A model generated the notes under the pieces. That model saw nothing but the letters and a program-made list of their open reading frames with translations. It searched no databases and was not told where the DNA came from. From contig NZ_KB908257.1 in assembly GCF_000382405.1 (NCBI RefSeq), positions 186,001 to 250,000 of the forward strand: a stretch of 64,000 nucleotides of DNA, read 5' to 3'. Origin of the DNA: Mycobacterium sp. 141. GTDB taxonomy: Bacteria; Actinomycetota; Actinomycetes; Mycobacteriales; Mycobacteriaceae. Position numbers and translations under genes: made by a program. This document shows positions 35,907-45,070 of the stretch, one piece after another (the first letter of the stretch is position 1; every line of letters begins with the position of its first letter).

Positions 35907-36695
35907 TCAGCGGGACGGTTCGTCGGCCGTGGGTGACAGCTTCTTGACTACGGCGTTCCCGACGATGCCGACCGCGATCATGCCGATTCCGAGCGCATCG
36001 GGCAGTGCGTCGGTAGCCCAGCCGAAGATGCCGGCGATCAGGATGAACATCGGCAACCAGTCGAATAGCTTCACCAGTGACGGTGCCGGTTCAGGCTCGC
36101 CGCGGCGGGCGGCGTCCCTGGCGCCGGCAAAGTCGGGATAGAACCCGGTGAACGAGATCGCGAAGAAGATCCCGGCGAGCTGCAATACCCAACCGGTCCA
36201 GAAATTGTTCGCGTCGTGCAGGACGGCGTCACCGATCAACCCGACCACCGCTGCGAACGTGAAGGCGCCGGCCCATACCGCCGAGATGACGTAGTTGATC
36301 CTGATGAACAGCGGCGTATTCCAATATTCCTCGGGCGCTTGTTCTTTCGCATACGGCAGGGTGAAGGGGCGGCGGATCACAATCGTCGTGACGACGAAGA
36401 GCGCCAAGGCGATGTTCGTGAGTTCGCCGGCCCAGAGTTCCATCCAGCTGATGACGTGCGCAGAGGCAACCAGTCCCACGGCCGCCAGAACCGCGAAGAA
36501 GGTCGCGCCGAAGACATCGAGGACATGGATCGCAATGCCGCGGCGACGTCCGAGCCACATCGTGAACAATGCCAGCCCCAGGGCGAAGCAGACGGCTTGC
36601 TCGAATCGGCCCGGCGACGATAGGACCGACATCAACACCCAAGGAGCGATGCCGGACAACGGTGATTTGAGATATCCGTCCAGAAACGTCGTCAT
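35907..36695 (-). CDS. hypothetical multi-pass membrane protein
   Basis: A 262-residue protein with about seven hydrophobic segments (for example FALGLALFTMWLG, VFGATFFAVLAAVGLVASAHVI, LTNIALALFVVTTIVI). The loop around residue 120 is charged (PYAKEQAPEEYWNTPLF). I recognise no transporter family. It is monocistronic, between otsA and gabD2. Confidence 0.72.
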   Translation of the reverse strand: MTTFLDGYLKSPLSGIAPWVLMSVLSSPGRFEQAVCFALGLALFTMWLGRRRGIAIHVLDVFGATFFAVLAAVGLVASAHVISWMELWAGELTNIALALFVVTTIVIRRPFTLPYAKEQAPEEYWNTPLFIRINYVISAVWAGAFTFAAVVGLIGDAVLHDANNFWTGWVLQLAGIFFAISFTGFYPDFAGARDAARRGEPEPAPSLVKLFDWLPMFILIAGIFGWATDALPDALGIGMIAVGIVGNAVVKKLSPTADEPSR

Positions 36696-36811
36696 GCCCT
36701 AAGACCCTATTGCCATCATCGTCAAAATGTGATGAAGCGTCGACGCTGGTGCTTGATCACCTTGAACGTCTCGGTGCGCGGCAGCGCAGCACCGACCCGC
36801 ACATAGGTGGT

Positions 36812-38272
36812 CTACTCCTGGTGCGCCGTGCCGGTTGTGGCCAGAGCATCGAGGAATGCGCGCGCCCAGCGGTCGACGTCGTGGGCCAGCACCTGGCGGC
36901 GCAACGCCCGCATCCGGCGTCTACCCTCCTCGGGCGTCTGCATCAACGCCGCCTCGATCGCGTCCTTGACGCCCTCGAGGTGATGCGGGTTGATGAGGTA
37001 GGCCTGTCGCAATTCGGCTGCCGCCCCGGTGAATTCACTCAGCACCAAGGCGCCGCCCAGATCGCTGCGGCAGGCCACGTACTCCTTGGCCACCAGATTC
37101 ATGCCATCGCGCAGCGGGGTGACGAGCATGACATCGGCGGCGACGAAGAACGCGATGAGCTCATCTCGCGGCACGGGCCGGTGCAGGTAATGCACGATCG
37201 GGTGGCCGACCTCGCCGTACTCGCCGTTTATGTGGCCGACCTGCCGTTCGATGTCCTCGCGCATCGCGATGTAGCTTTCGACGCGCTCGCGGCTCGGGGT
37301 GGCCAGCTGCACCAGCACGGTGTCGTCACGCTTGACGCGGTGCTCGTCGAGCAGTTCGGAGAACGCTTCCAACCGGACGTCGATGCCCTTGGTGTAGTCG
37401 AGCCGATCCACCCCGAGCAGGATCTTGCGGGGGTTGCCGAGTTCGACGCGGATCTGCCGGGCCCGCTGCCGGATAGCGCGGTCGCGGGCCTTGGCGTCGA
37501 GTTCCACCGAATCGATGGAGATGGGGAAGGCGCCCACCTTGACTATGCGAGAGCCGTACTGCACCTCACCGAAACGCGATCGCACGCCAATGCTGTGGCG
37601 TGAGGTGTTCGTCCCGATGAGGCGACGCGCCAGCACCAGGAAGTTCTGAGCGCCGCCGGGCAGATGGAAGCCGACGAGGTCGGCGCCGAGCAGGCCTTCG
37701 ATAATCTCGGTCCGCCAGGGCATCTGCATGAACAGTTCGACCGGTGGGAACGGGATGTGCAAGAAGAAGCCGATGGTCAGGTCCGGTCGCAGGGTCCGGA
37801 GCATCTTCGGCACCAGCTGCAGCTGGTAGTCCTGGATCCACACCGTGGCGCCGGGCGCGGCGGCCCGAGCCGTCGCCTCGGCGAAACGCTGGTTGACCTC
37901 GACATAGCTGTCCCACCATTCCCGGTGGTACTCGGGTTTGACGATCAGATCGTGGTACAGCGGCCACAACGTGGCGTTCGAAAACCCCTCGTAGTAGTTG
38001 GCCACTTCGGTGGCCGACAGTCGCACCGGGTGTAGTCGCAGATCGTCCTGGACGATCGGTTCCTCGTCGCTGTCCGGAATGCCGGCCCAGCCGATCCAGG
38101 CGCCACGACGCTTTCTCAGCAGCGGCTCCAGGGCTGTGACGAGGCCACCCGGACTGCGCTTCCACCTCGTGATGCCGTCGGGTAACCGCTCAAGGTCGAT
38201 GGGTAGCCGGTTGGCCACCACGACGAAATCGGACTCCCCGGAGGCAGCTGTCAGACTGCCTTCCGGAGACAT
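36812..38272 (-). CDS. otsA: trehalose-6-phosphate synthase
   Basis: Makes trehalose 6-phosphate from UDP-glucose and glucose 6-phosphate. 486 residues, GT20 family: [63 protein letters not shown] and [16 protein letters not shown] are all conserved. ATG 38272 follows directly on the stop (TAA) of the 54-codon gene upstream, so the two are translated in tandem. Trehalose feeds mycobacterial envelope glycolipids and osmoprotection. Confidence 0.96.
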   Translation of the reverse strand: MSPEGSLTAASGESDFVVVANRLPIDLERLPDGITRWKRSPGGLVTALEPLLRKRRGAWIGWAGIPDSDEEPIVQDDLRLHPVRLSATEVANYYEGFSNATLWPLYHDLIVKPEYHREWWDSYVEVNQRFAEATARAAAPGATVWIQDYQLQLVPKMLRTLRPDLTIGFFLHIPFPPVELFMQMPWRTEIIEGLLGADLVGFHLPGGAQNFLVLARRLIGTNTSRHSIGVRSRFGEVQYGSRIVKVGAFPISIDSVELDAKARDRAIRQRARQIRVELGNPRKILLGVDRLDYTKGIDVRLEAFSELLDEHRVKRDDTVLVQLATPSRERVESYIAMREDIERQVGHINGEYGEVGHPIVHYLHRPVPRDELIAFFVAADVMLVTPLRDGMNLVAKEYVACRSDLGGALVLSEFTGAAAELRQAYLINPHHLEGVKDAIEAALMQTPEEGRRRMRALRRQVLAHDVDRWARAFLDALATTGTAHQE

Positions 38273-38437
38273 TTACGCCTCGATTTTCGACGGTCCAATA
38301 CCGAGCATCGACAGGAACATCCGGCATTCGTCGGCATCGGTGGCGTAGGTGGCCACCACCCTGCGGGCCTGGCTGGCGGTGCTGTCGGCTAACGGTTCCA
38401 CATCGCCGATATCGGCGGGATCAGATTTTGCAGGCAT
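38273..38437 (-). CDS. small conserved mycobacterial protein upstream of otsA (54 aa)
   Basis: A 54-codon gene (MPAKSDPADIGDVEPLADS to MFLSMLGIGPSKIEA) ending in TAA immediately before the otsA ATG. Length and position match the small gene that precedes otsA in Mycobacterium tuberculosis (Rv3489 beside Rv3490). Role unknown; its tight coupling suggests regulation or a partner for OtsA. It is easily missed because of its size. Confidence 0.85.
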   Translation of the reverse strand: MPAKSDPADIGDVEPLADSTASQARRVVATYATDADECRMFLSMLGIGPSKIEA

Positions 38438-38484
38438 GGGACAACTCTAGGCGACCGGACAGGGCCCGGTCGCCTAGCCGCCGA

Positions 38485-38871
38485 TCAGCCGATGGAGCCG
38501 GTGACCGTCGGGCTGCTGCCGACGGATGAGTTCGGCGACGGCTGCGAGCCCTGCTGCTCTTCGGACAGCCCGATGCATTCACCTGTGTTACCGCCGGTGC
38601 ACGGGATCGAGCCGCCGCCGCCGGGCTCACTGACCGACGGCAGTGACGGGTCGCCCGTGGTATCGCCGATCGCGGCCCCGCTGTTGGGCGCCGTGTGCGG
38701 TACGCACTCACCGCTGTAGAGGTCCTCTTCCTCGCCGCCGGGGCATGCGACAGCGGGAGCCGACGACATCGTCGGCAGGGTGCTTACGGTGATCACCGGG
38801 GCAGCGGCCGCGACGACCGCGAATCCTCCAGCCAGGATCATTCGTCGCATCGAGAACGGGAAGGTCGCCAT
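38485..38871 (-). CDS. exported Ibp1-like protein, copy 1
   Basis: A 128-residue exported protein: signal peptide around FAVVAAAAPVITVSTLP, then CPGGEEEDLYSGECVP, a Pro/Gly linker, IPCTGGNTGECIGLSEEQQ and a Ser/Thr-rich end SSPTVTGSIG. Four Cys may form two disulfides. It resembles small mycobacterial proteins annotated as intersectin-EH-binding protein Ibp1. Three tandem paralogues lie within 1.2 kb on the same strand. ATG 38871 has AGAAAG upstream. Confidence 0.75.
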   Translation of the reverse strand: MATFPFSMRRMILAGGFAVVAAAAPVITVSTLPTMSSAPAVACPGGEEEDLYSGECVPHTAPNSGAAIGDTTGDPSLPSVSEPGGGGSIPCTGGNTGECIGLSEEQQGSQPSPNSSVGSSPTVTGSIG

Positions 38872-38969
38872 CGTCACGCTTTCTGTAGTTATTCGACTGC
38901 TTGCCGACGGATTCTACGAAAGCTTGGAGCAGTCTGCATCGGTTATCCGGGTTGTCTGGGAGTTTGAGG

Positions 38970-39281
38970 CTACGGGCTTGCGCTGATCGTCGAACGAGGC
39001 ACGGCCGCTGGCCCTTCGGCCTCGGCGTCCTCGGCCAGCCCTATGCACTGCCCGGCGTCGCCGCCGGTACAGGGCACGCCGTCGATCTCCGGAATGTCCG
39101 GATTACCCAGAGGGGCGGAGAACGAAGACGTATTCGGCGCCATGAAGGGCGTGCACGACGTCGTGAAAACGTCCTCCTCTTCACCGTCGGTACACGTTGC
39201 ATGCGCGGCAGGGGACGAGAGTAGCGCCGAACCGGCGACGATCGCCGCGAATCCGGCGACCGCAGTGAGACGTAAGATCAC
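38970..39281 (-). CDS. exported Ibp1-like protein, copy 2
   Basis: A 103-residue, more diverged member of the same family. Signal peptide AAIVAGSALLSSPAAHA, then CTDGEEEDVFTTSCTPFMAP and VPCTGGDAGQCIGLAEDAE. The terminal SSPTVTGSIG of the other copies is missing (ends RSTISASP). It starts with GTG. The four Cys spacing is preserved, indicating that the disulfide framework is under selection. Confidence 0.7.
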   Translation of the reverse strand: MILRLTAVAGFAAIVAGSALLSSPAAHATCTDGEEEDVFTTSCTPFMAPNTSSFSAPLGNPDIPEIDGVPCTGGDAGQCIGLAEDAEAEGPAAVPRSTISASP

Positions 39282-39339
39282 ACTCGGCAGCTTATAGCTG
39301 CCGAGTGCTTTCCTGCACGCGCTCTGGGGATTCGCTGTG

Positions 39340-39684
39340 TCAGCCGATGGAACCGGTCACGGTCGGGCTGCTGCCCACGGTCGACTGCGGAACCGGTTGC
39401 TGCCCCTGCGCCTGCTGTTCCTCGGACAGCCCGATGCACTGACCGGTGTTGCCGCCGGTGCACGGGATCCCGGCGACCTGCGGGAGCTCGGCTGGTGACG
39501 GGGTGTTCGGCGCAATATCCGCGATGCACACTCCTGTGAAGGTGTCCTCGGACTCACCGTTGGGGCAGTCGGCCAACGTGGTGGCCGGCAGAGTCAACAC
39601 GGTCAACGTGGGGGCGGCGACGATTGCGAACGCAAGTCCTCCCGCCACGATGAACCGGCGTGCTGAAAGCTGGGAAAAGGCCAT
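39340..39684 (-). CDS. exported Ibp1-like protein, copy 3
   Basis: A 114-residue member: signal FIVAGGLAFAIVAAPTLTVL, then CPNGESEDTFTGVCIADIAP, IPCTGGNTGQCIGLSEEQQ and the same SSPTVTGSIG terminus as copy 1. I use ATG 39684 (MAFSQLSARRF), which places a normal signal peptide at the start. Copies 1 and 3 are more alike than either is to copy 2, so the most recent duplication was probably between them. Confidence 0.75.
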   Translation of the reverse strand: MAFSQLSARRFIVAGGLAFAIVAAPTLTVLTLPATTLADCPNGESEDTFTGVCIADIAPNTPSPAELPQVAGIPCTGGNTGQCIGLSEEQQAQGQQPVPQSTVGSSPTVTGSIG

Positions 39685-40000
39685 GAGTCTTACTTCCTCT
39701 AGAGTGCCTGACCAGTTTGCTGACTGCACGGTTGCGATGGTCGCTCCATCGCTGGCCACGATGTCGCCTGGTACTGCACAGGCTACGCTCTACTAGTGGA
39801 AAGTGTCGCACGATCAAGTGCGTGAGGACGGACTGCGGCGGCCTTCTGTGAGAACACTGTCTAGTTGCTGTAGAACCGGTGAGAGGCTCCGGTATGAGAG
39901 ACATGCAGTGCGCAGTTTGTTAAGTGTCGGCGGCCGTCATAGGCGGCGCCAGAGCCTCGATATCTAGCGATGCGGCAGCCGCTCGTCGGCGCCGACGGGT
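39685..40000. other. 316-bp intergenic region
   Basis: No gene is supported between the third Ibp1-like gene and the convergent-side dehydrogenase gene. It should contain the promoter of the Ibp1-like array (transcribed leftwards) and the 3' end of the dehydrogenase gene. No strong hairpin is seen. Confidence 0.4.
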
Positions 40001-40888
40001 CTAGGCGGGATGTTCGGATCCGGCTTCCCATGCGCTCAGTGCGCCCACTGCCGACCAGTCCAGCTCGCTGCCACCGGTGGCCAGCAGGGTCAGGAACCGA
40101 TCGCGCAGCAGGCTCGCCACCGGTAGTGGCACGCGCAGCGCCTCACCTGCACTCAGCACGAGGTTCACGTCTTTGAGGCCGAGCGTGGCGGCGAAACCCG
40201 CCGGGCTGAATTCCTCGCGGGCCAGCAGCCCACCGTAGGTCCGGTACACCGGGGCATCGAACAGGGTGGAGGTCAAGATCTCGAGGTACTGCTGTTTGTC
40301 GATGCCCGCCTTGCCGACCAGCGCCATCGCCTCGCCGACGGATTCGATCACCGAGGCGATCAGGAAGTTGCCGCTGAGCTTCACCAGGTTGGCGGCTCTC
40401 GGTTCCTCGCCGAGTACGAACGTGCGCTGCCCGATCGCGTCGAGCAGTGGCGTCACCGCTTCCACCGCCGCAGGCACCCCCGCCGCCACGACGAACAGCT
40501 TGGCTGCTGCCGCCGCCTCTGGACGGCCGAACACGGGTGCGCTGACGAAGCCCTGGCCGGCCTCAGCGTGGGCTTCGGTGAGGCGTTCTGCCAGCTCCAC
40601 GCTGATCGTCGAAGACGAGATGTGTGTGGCGCCGGCAGGCAGTTCTGCGAGGATGCCGTTGTCCCCGAACGTAACTGATTCCACCGCGTGGTCATTGGCG
40701 AGCATGGTGATCACCGCGTCGCCATGACACGCCTCCTCGACCGAGGCCGCGGGGTGCGCACCCTTGGCGGCCAGCGCCGCCACCTTGTCGGGTGACCTGT
40801 TGAATGCCGTGACCTCGTGGCCCGCTGCGAGCAGATTGGCGGCCATGGCCGCGCCCATGTTGCCCAAGCCGATGAATCCGATCCTCAT
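40001..40888 (-). CDS. 3-hydroxyisobutyrate dehydrogenase-like NAD(P)-dependent oxidoreductase
   Basis: A beta-hydroxyacid dehydrogenase family enzyme of 295 residues. The N-terminus MRIGFIGLGNMGAAMAANLL is the Rossmann motif plus family signature; KLSGNFLIASVIESVGEAM holds the catalytic Lys. The substrate-binding SSSTISVE replaces the usual DxSS/T motif partly. It belongs to the group including glyoxylate reductases and imine reductase-like proteins; substrate not assignable. Confidence 0.87.
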   Translation of the reverse strand: MRIGFIGLGNMGAAMAANLLAAGHEVTAFNRSPDKVAALAAKGAHPAASVEEACHGDAVITMLANDHAVESVTFGDNGILAELPAGATHISSSTISVELAERLTEAHAEAGQGFVSAPVFGRPEAAAAAKLFVVAAGVPAAVEAVTPLLDAIGQRTFVLGEEPRAANLVKLSGNFLIASVIESVGEAMALVGKAGIDKQQYLEILTSTLFDAPVYRTYGGLLAREEFSPAGFAATLGLKDVNLVLSAGEALRVPLPVASLLRDRFLTLLATGGSELDWSAVGALSAWEAGSEHPA

Positions 40889-41005
40889 ACCTCCACTTGT
40901 ACCGGCTGCGTTTGGCCGGCGGGGGAAAGATGAGGTTTCCGACGGTGGCGCTGGTCGTCACGAAAGCTTTGGGGGACAGGCCCCTTGGGGGTGGCGGTCT
41001 GGATC

Positions 41006-41011
41006 TAGGCT
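41006..41011 (+). promoter_or_regulatory. -10 box for leaderless VanX-like transcript
   Basis: TAGGCT ends seven bases before ATG 41019, the spacing for a mycobacterial transcript that begins at or next to the start codon. No Shine-Dalgarno is present. Confidence 0.5.
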
Positions 41012-41018
41012 GGCCGGT

Positions 41019-41633
41019 ATGCGTCCCATCGCGTTCGGGCTGGTGCTGGCCGCGGCTGTCGCGCTGGCTTCGGCACCCGTGGCGGCGGCCGTGCCCGCAG
41101 CTGCCGCCGGCCTCGTCGACGTACGCACGGTTGTGCCCGACGCGATCGTCGACCTGCGGTATGCCACCACCGACAACTTCGTCGGCCAGCAGCTCTACCC
41201 TGCCGATGCGCACTGCCTGGTGCACGAGTCGATGGCCGCTGGGCTGGCCGCGGCCGCCGCGGCGCTACGGCCGGACCGGCTGGTGTTCTGGGACTGCTAT
41301 CGGCCGCACGAGGTGCAGGTGCGGATGTTCGACGCCGTTCCCAATCCCAACTGGGTGGCGCGCCCAGGCACGTCGGCGCGCAGCCACGAGGCAGGCCGGT
41401 CGGTCGACGTGACCATCGCCGGAGTCGACATGGGGACCGGCTTCGACGACTTTTCGCCGCGCAGCCTGGCATATGCGACCGAGGGGGTCAGCCCCGCCGA
41501 GCAGGCCAATCGCGCTCGGCTACGGCAGGCGATGCAGTCTGGAGGGCTGACCGTCTACTCGGGAGAGTGGTGGCACTTCGACGGGCCCGGCGCCGCCGAT
41601 CCCCGGCCGTTCCTTGACGTACCGCTCGATTGA
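41019..41633 (+). CDS. exported D-alanyl-D-alanine dipeptidase (VanX-like, M15D)
   Basis: A 204-residue zinc peptidase cleaving D-Ala-D-Ala. Signal peptide MRPIAFGLVLAAAVALASAP; the VanX motif SHEAGRSVDVTI (His and Asp zinc ligands) and EWWHFDG (catalytic Glu and His ligand) are clear, as is DCYRPHEVQVRMF. The export signal suggests it trims peptidoglycan-derived peptides outside the membrane rather than giving glycopeptide resistance. Start ATG 41019, probably leaderless. Confidence 0.9.
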   Translation: MRPIAFGLVLAAAVALASAPVAAAVPAAAAGLVDVRTVVPDAIVDLRYATTDNFVGQQLYPADAHCLVHESMAAGLAAAAAALRPDRLVFWDCYRPHEVQVRMFDAVPNPNWVARPGTSARSHEAGRSVDVTIAGVDMGTGFDDFSPRSLAYATEGVSPAEQANRARLRQAMQSGGLTVYSGEWWHFDGPGAADPRPFLDVPLD

Positions 41634-41859
41634 TCCAGACCGGACCCGAACGGGTGTGGCAGGGTGTTCCTCGGAATGGCCAGCAAGGCAGCAGCTTTCG
41701 CAGACAGCCACTTCTGAGGTAGCCGCCGTCGAGCGCGGGGCGGATGCCGGCCCGCGTGGGTGGCGCATCCGGCCGTGATGGATAACGATTTGAAACCTCA
41801 ACGATTTCAAAGTGATACGAAACACGAAGCGTGTCCTTCGCGCACACTACGGTCACTTG

Positions 41860-43002
41860 GTGCACCGTCGAACGGCCTTGAAAATTCCGCTGGCGCTGGC
41901 AGCAGCCGCGGCGCTACCTGCCCTGTCGGCGATGCCTAAGGCCACCGCCGACGCCGGGCGGTGGACGGCCGACCGCGCCAACGCGTGGCACCAAGCTCAA
42001 GGGTGGCTTGTCGGTGCGAACTACATCACGTCAACCGCGATAAACCAACTCGAGATGTTCCAGCCGGGCACCTACGATCCTCGTCGGATAGACGCCGAAC
42101 TCGGTGCGGCCCGCCTGCTCGGATTCAACACCGTACGGGTTTTTCTGCACGATCTGCTGTGGGCCCAGGATCGTGGTGGATTCCAAAGCAGGCTAGGACA
42201 ATTCGTTGGCATCGCAGCCCGCCATGGCATCAAACCACTGTTCGTCTTCTTCGACTCCTGCTGGGATCCTTTCCCGCGGCCCGGTGCCCAACGCGCGCCC
42301 CGGCCGGGTGTGCACAACTCCGGGTGGGTGCAGAGCCCGGGCGCCGAGCGTATCGCCGACCCGCGGTACCGCCGCGTGCTTTACGACTACGTCGTCGGGG
42401 TGATCAGCCAATTCCGCAACGACGACAGGGTATTGGGCTGGGATCTGTGGAACGAGCCGGACAACCCCGCGGGCCAGTACAGCGCAGTCGAACGCAAAGA
42501 CAAGCAGCAGCAGGTCGGGGCGCTGCTGCCGCAGGTGTTCCATTGGGCACGGTCGGTCAATCCCGCGCAACCGCTGACCAGCGGTGTCTGGCAGGGGAAC
42601 TGGGGCGCCGGCAACCGCAGCGCGATGAGCGGTTTCCAGCTCGACAACTCCGATGTCATCACGTTCCACTCCTACGGCACCCCTGAGCAATTCGAGGCCC
42701 GCATCGGGGAACTGGAGCCGTTGGGACGACCGATTCTGTGTACCGAGTACCTGGCCCGCACACTCGGCAGCACCATCGAAGGAGTGTTGCCCGTCGCGAA
42801 GCGCCACAATGTCGGTGCCTACAACTGGGGGCTGGTCGCCGGGAAGAGCCAGACGTACTTCCCGTGGGATTCATGGAGCCATCCCTACAAGACGCTGCCG
42901 AAGGTATGGTTCAGCGACCTGCTGCAGCCTGACGGAAGACCTTATCGGGACAGCGAATACCAGACCTTCCGCAAACTGGCCAGCACTGCGGGCGTGACGT
43001 AG
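41860..43002 (+). CDS. Tat-exported glycoside hydrolase (GH5-like)
   Basis: About 380 residues. VHRRTALKIPLALAAAAALP is a twin-arginine signal. The TIM-barrel part has FNTVRVFLHD, WDLWNEPDN (acid/base Glu on strand 4), TFHSYGTPEQ and ILCTEYLAR (nucleophile Glu on strand 7), the clan GH-A pattern. Substrate could be a beta-glucan, mannan or xylan. I favour GTG 41860 because TACGGT lies six bases before it and the Tat motif is then at the N-terminus; the frame is open from GTG 41812. Confidence 0.85.
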   Translation: MHRRTALKIPLALAAAAALPALSAMPKATADAGRWTADRANAWHQAQGWLVGANYITSTAINQLEMFQPGTYDPRRIDAELGAARLLGFNTVRVFLHDLLWAQDRGGFQSRLGQFVGIAARHGIKPLFVFFDSCWDPFPRPGAQRAPRPGVHNSGWVQSPGAERIADPRYRRVLYDYVVGVISQFRNDDRVLGWDLWNEPDNPAGQYSAVERKDKQQQVGALLPQVFHWARSVNPAQPLTSGVWQGNWGAGNRSAMSGFQLDNSDVITFHSYGTPEQFEARIGELEPLGRPILCTEYLARTLGSTIEGVLPVAKRHNVGAYNWGLVAGKSQTYFPWDSWSHPYKTLPKVWFSDLLQPDGRPYRDSEYQTFRKLASTAGVT

Positions 43003-43031
43003 AACTGGAGCTGCGGTCAGCCGGTCAGCGC

Positions 43032-43940
43032 TCATCGAGCCGGCCGCCGGGCCAACGGGGATAGCGGGAAGCCGAGATGGTCCAGCTTGTCGGGGTTGAT
43101 CACCGAGCGGATCGTGCAGATGCTGTCGCCCTCGACGTCGACGGTCAGCACGTTGATGAGCCCGCCATCGGGATCGAACATCAGCAGACCCGGCTGACCG
43201 TTGACCGGCGAGCGCTGGAACCGGGCGCCGATACCGTGATAGGCGTGCACGATGCCGGCCAGCACCCGCTGTACCCGGTCACGCCCGAACACCGGTCGCG
43301 GCAGGCCCCGGCCCGCGCCACCGCCGTCGCCGTAGAAGGCCACGTCTTGCGCCAGTAGCTCCACGAGATTCTCCAGGTCGCCGTGCTCTGCGGCGCCGAA
43401 GAACCGGTCGGCCAGCTCGGCGCGGTGCGCGGCGTCGACATCAAAGCGGCGCCGGCCCGCCTCGATGTGCCTGCGGGCACGGTTGAGGAGCTGCCGGCAA
43501 TTCGCGGGTTCCTTGTCGACGATGCGGGCGATGTCGTCATAGTCGTAGGCGAACACCTCGCGCAGCAGGAACACGGCCCGCTCCACCGGCGAAAGCGTCT
43601 CCAGCAGCACCAGGAATGCCATGGACAATGAATCCGATGTCGCCACCAGTTCTGCGACGTCGGAATCGGTGGAGGTGAGCAACGGCTCCGGAAGCCAAGG
43701 GCCGATGTAGGTTTCGCGCTGCACCCGGGCCGAACGCAGGTGGTCGATGGCCAGCCGCGTGGTGATCGTGGTCAGCAGCGAGCGCGGCGAATCCGCCTCA
43801 CCGCCGCGGTCCAGATAGTAGAAGTAGCGCAGGTAGGCGGCCTGCACCAGGTCCTCGGCATCGGTGACGCTGCCCAGCATCCGGTAGGCGATCGAGAACA
43901 GCAGCGGCCGCAGCTCGGCGGGGTCTTCCTGGTCGGTCAT
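43032..43940 (-). CDS. ECF41-type RNA polymerase sigma factor
   Basis: A 302-residue ECF sigma factor fused to a SnoaL-like C-terminal domain that modulates activity in place of an anti-sigma factor. Sigma region 2 is at residues 8-75 (AYRMLGSVTDAEDLVQAAYLR), region 4 at about 115-165. The ECF41 signatures WLPEPL, DGGG and NPDKL are all present. ATG 43940 follows GGAGGTGCC. The divergent gap contains two matching ECF41 promoters, one facing this gene (autoregulation), one facing doxX. Confidence 0.93.
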   Translation of the reverse strand: MTDQEDPAELRPLLFSIAYRMLGSVTDAEDLVQAAYLRYFYYLDRGGEADSPRSLLTTITTRLAIDHLRSARVQRETYIGPWLPEPLLTSTDSDVAELVATSDSLSMAFLVLLETLSPVERAVFLLREVFAYDYDDIARIVDKEPANCRQLLNRARRHIEAGRRRFDVDAAHRAELADRFFGAAEHGDLENLVELLAQDVAFYGDGGGAGRGLPRPVFGRDRVQRVLAGIVHAYHGIGARFQRSPVNGQPGLLMFDPDGGLINVLTVDVEGDSICTIRSVINPDKLDHLGFPLSPLARRPAR

Positions 43941-43963
43941 GGCACCTCCCTGTCTTCCCCATA

Positions 43964-43990
43964 GACGATCCGGAGAGCGCATCTGTGACA
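43964..43990 (-). promoter_or_regulatory. ECF41 promoter, leftward (autoregulation)
   Basis: On the minus strand, TGTCACA (43990-43984), 16 bases, then CGTC (43967-43964), the published ECF41 promoter consensus TGTCACA-N16/17-CGTC. The start codon of the sigma gene is about 24 bases further on. Confidence 0.75.
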
Positions 43991-44000
43991 CCGGCGGGCA

Positions 44001-44027
44001 TGTCACAGCCGACGGCGGTCGTTCGTC
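44001..44027 (+). promoter_or_regulatory. ECF41 promoter, rightward (doxX)
   Basis: TGTCACA (44001-44007), 16 bases, CGTC (44024-44027), the same ECF41 consensus, facing the DoxX gene that starts at 44063. Confidence 0.78.
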
Positions 44028-44062
44028 ATCAGGTCTGCACACCCAGAAGAAGGGATACGACC

Positions 44063-44425
44063 ATGAACACCGCACTGTGGACCGCGCAACTCGTCCTGGC
44101 CGGGATATTCGCGTTGTCCGGCACCGCCAAACTCACCATGAGTCGCCAACGGTTGCTCGCCACCGGTCAGACCGGGACAGCCATGTTCCCCCTGCCGGTG
44201 GTCCGGTTCACCGCGGGCATGGAGTTGCTCGCGGTGATCGGGCTGGTGGCGCCGGGACTCACCCGAATCGGTTTGGTACTCACCCCGCTTGCGGCCGCCG
44301 GTCTGTGCGTGGTGATGATCGGCGCCGCATGGGCACACAGCCGACTGCACGAGCCGCGCAGCGTCCTGGTCAATGCCGTGCTGTTCGGGCTGGCCGCATT
44401 CGTGTTCATCGGGCGGTTGCTTTAG
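44063..44425 (+). CDS. DoxX family membrane protein, ECF41 target
   Basis: A 120-residue DoxX-like protein with four membrane helices (TAQLVLAGIFALSGTAKL; MELLAVIGLVAPGL; LAAAGLCVVMIGAAWA; LVNAVLFGLAAFVFIG). It is the only gene downstream of the rightward ECF41 promoter before a convergent gene. DoxX proteins act with oxidoreductases in redox and thiol stress. ATG 44063, preceded by AGAAGGGA. Its TAG interlocks with the TAA of the convergent DHFR-like gene (44422-44425). Confidence 0.85.
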   Translation: MNTALWTAQLVLAGIFALSGTAKLTMSRQRLLATGQTGTAMFPLPVVRFTAGMELLAVIGLVAPGLTRIGLVLTPLAAAGLCVVMIGAAWAHSRLHEPRSVLVNAVLFGLAAFVFIGRLL

Positions 44426-45030
44426 CGAGTGATTCGGTAGCGCACGTGCGTCGCCAACGGCGAGTGCTCGGTCTCGACGAGCTCCAGCTCATTGACCGTG
44501 GTGTCGTCGAAGATGCGTTCCCCGCGTCCCAGCAGCACCGGGATGATGTCGAGGCGCAGCTCGTCGAGTTCGCCGGCCGCGAGGGCCTGGCGGACCGCGG
44601 AGGCGCCGCCGGCGATGTCGACGTCACCGCCGCCGGCAGCGCGGGCTTGCGCCAATGCGTCGCCGATGCCGCCGGTCACGAAGTGGAATGTGGTGCCGCC
44701 CTCCATCTCGATGGGCTCGTGATCGTAGTGCGTCAGCACGAAAACCGGTGCGTGGTAAGGGGGTTCGTCACCCCACCAGCCACGCCACTGTTCACCGTCG
44801 GTGGACCAGTCGCCACGGATCGGTCCGAACATGTTACGTCCCATCACGTATGCCCCGCGAGGACGCAGCAGGCTCGCGGTCCAACGGGCGTCGACATCGT
44901 GCTGGGCCTGATCGAGGTGCCATCGATGCAGCCGCATCCCGCCCCGGCCGATCGGGTTGTCACGCGACTGGTCGGGGCCTGCGACGAAGCCGTCCAACGA
45001 GATGGACATGTGTGCGGTGGTGAAGGTCAT
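44422..45030 (-). CDS. dihydrofolate reductase family (RibD C-terminal-like) protein
   Basis: A 202-residue reductase of the RibD_C/DHFR-like fold: SISLDGFVAGPDQSRDNPIG at the start, GAYVMGRNMFGPIRG and DIAGGASAVRQALAAGELDE are the conserved NADPH-binding pieces. These proteins are common in actinobacteria, rarely with known substrate. It is convergent with doxX and overlaps it by four bases. Confidence 0.87.
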   Translation of the reverse strand: MTFTTAHMSISLDGFVAGPDQSRDNPIGRGGMRLHRWHLDQAQHDVDARWTASLLRPRGAYVMGRNMFGPIRGDWSTDGEQWRGWWGDEPPYHAPVFVLTHYDHEPIEMEGGTTFHFVTGGIGDALAQARAAGGGDVDIAGGASAVRQALAAGELDELRLDIIPVLLGRGERIFDDTTVNELELVETEHSPLATHVRYRITR

Positions 45031-45070
45031 GTACTACTAGACCGCAGGCGGGTCACAAAATCATCTGTGG

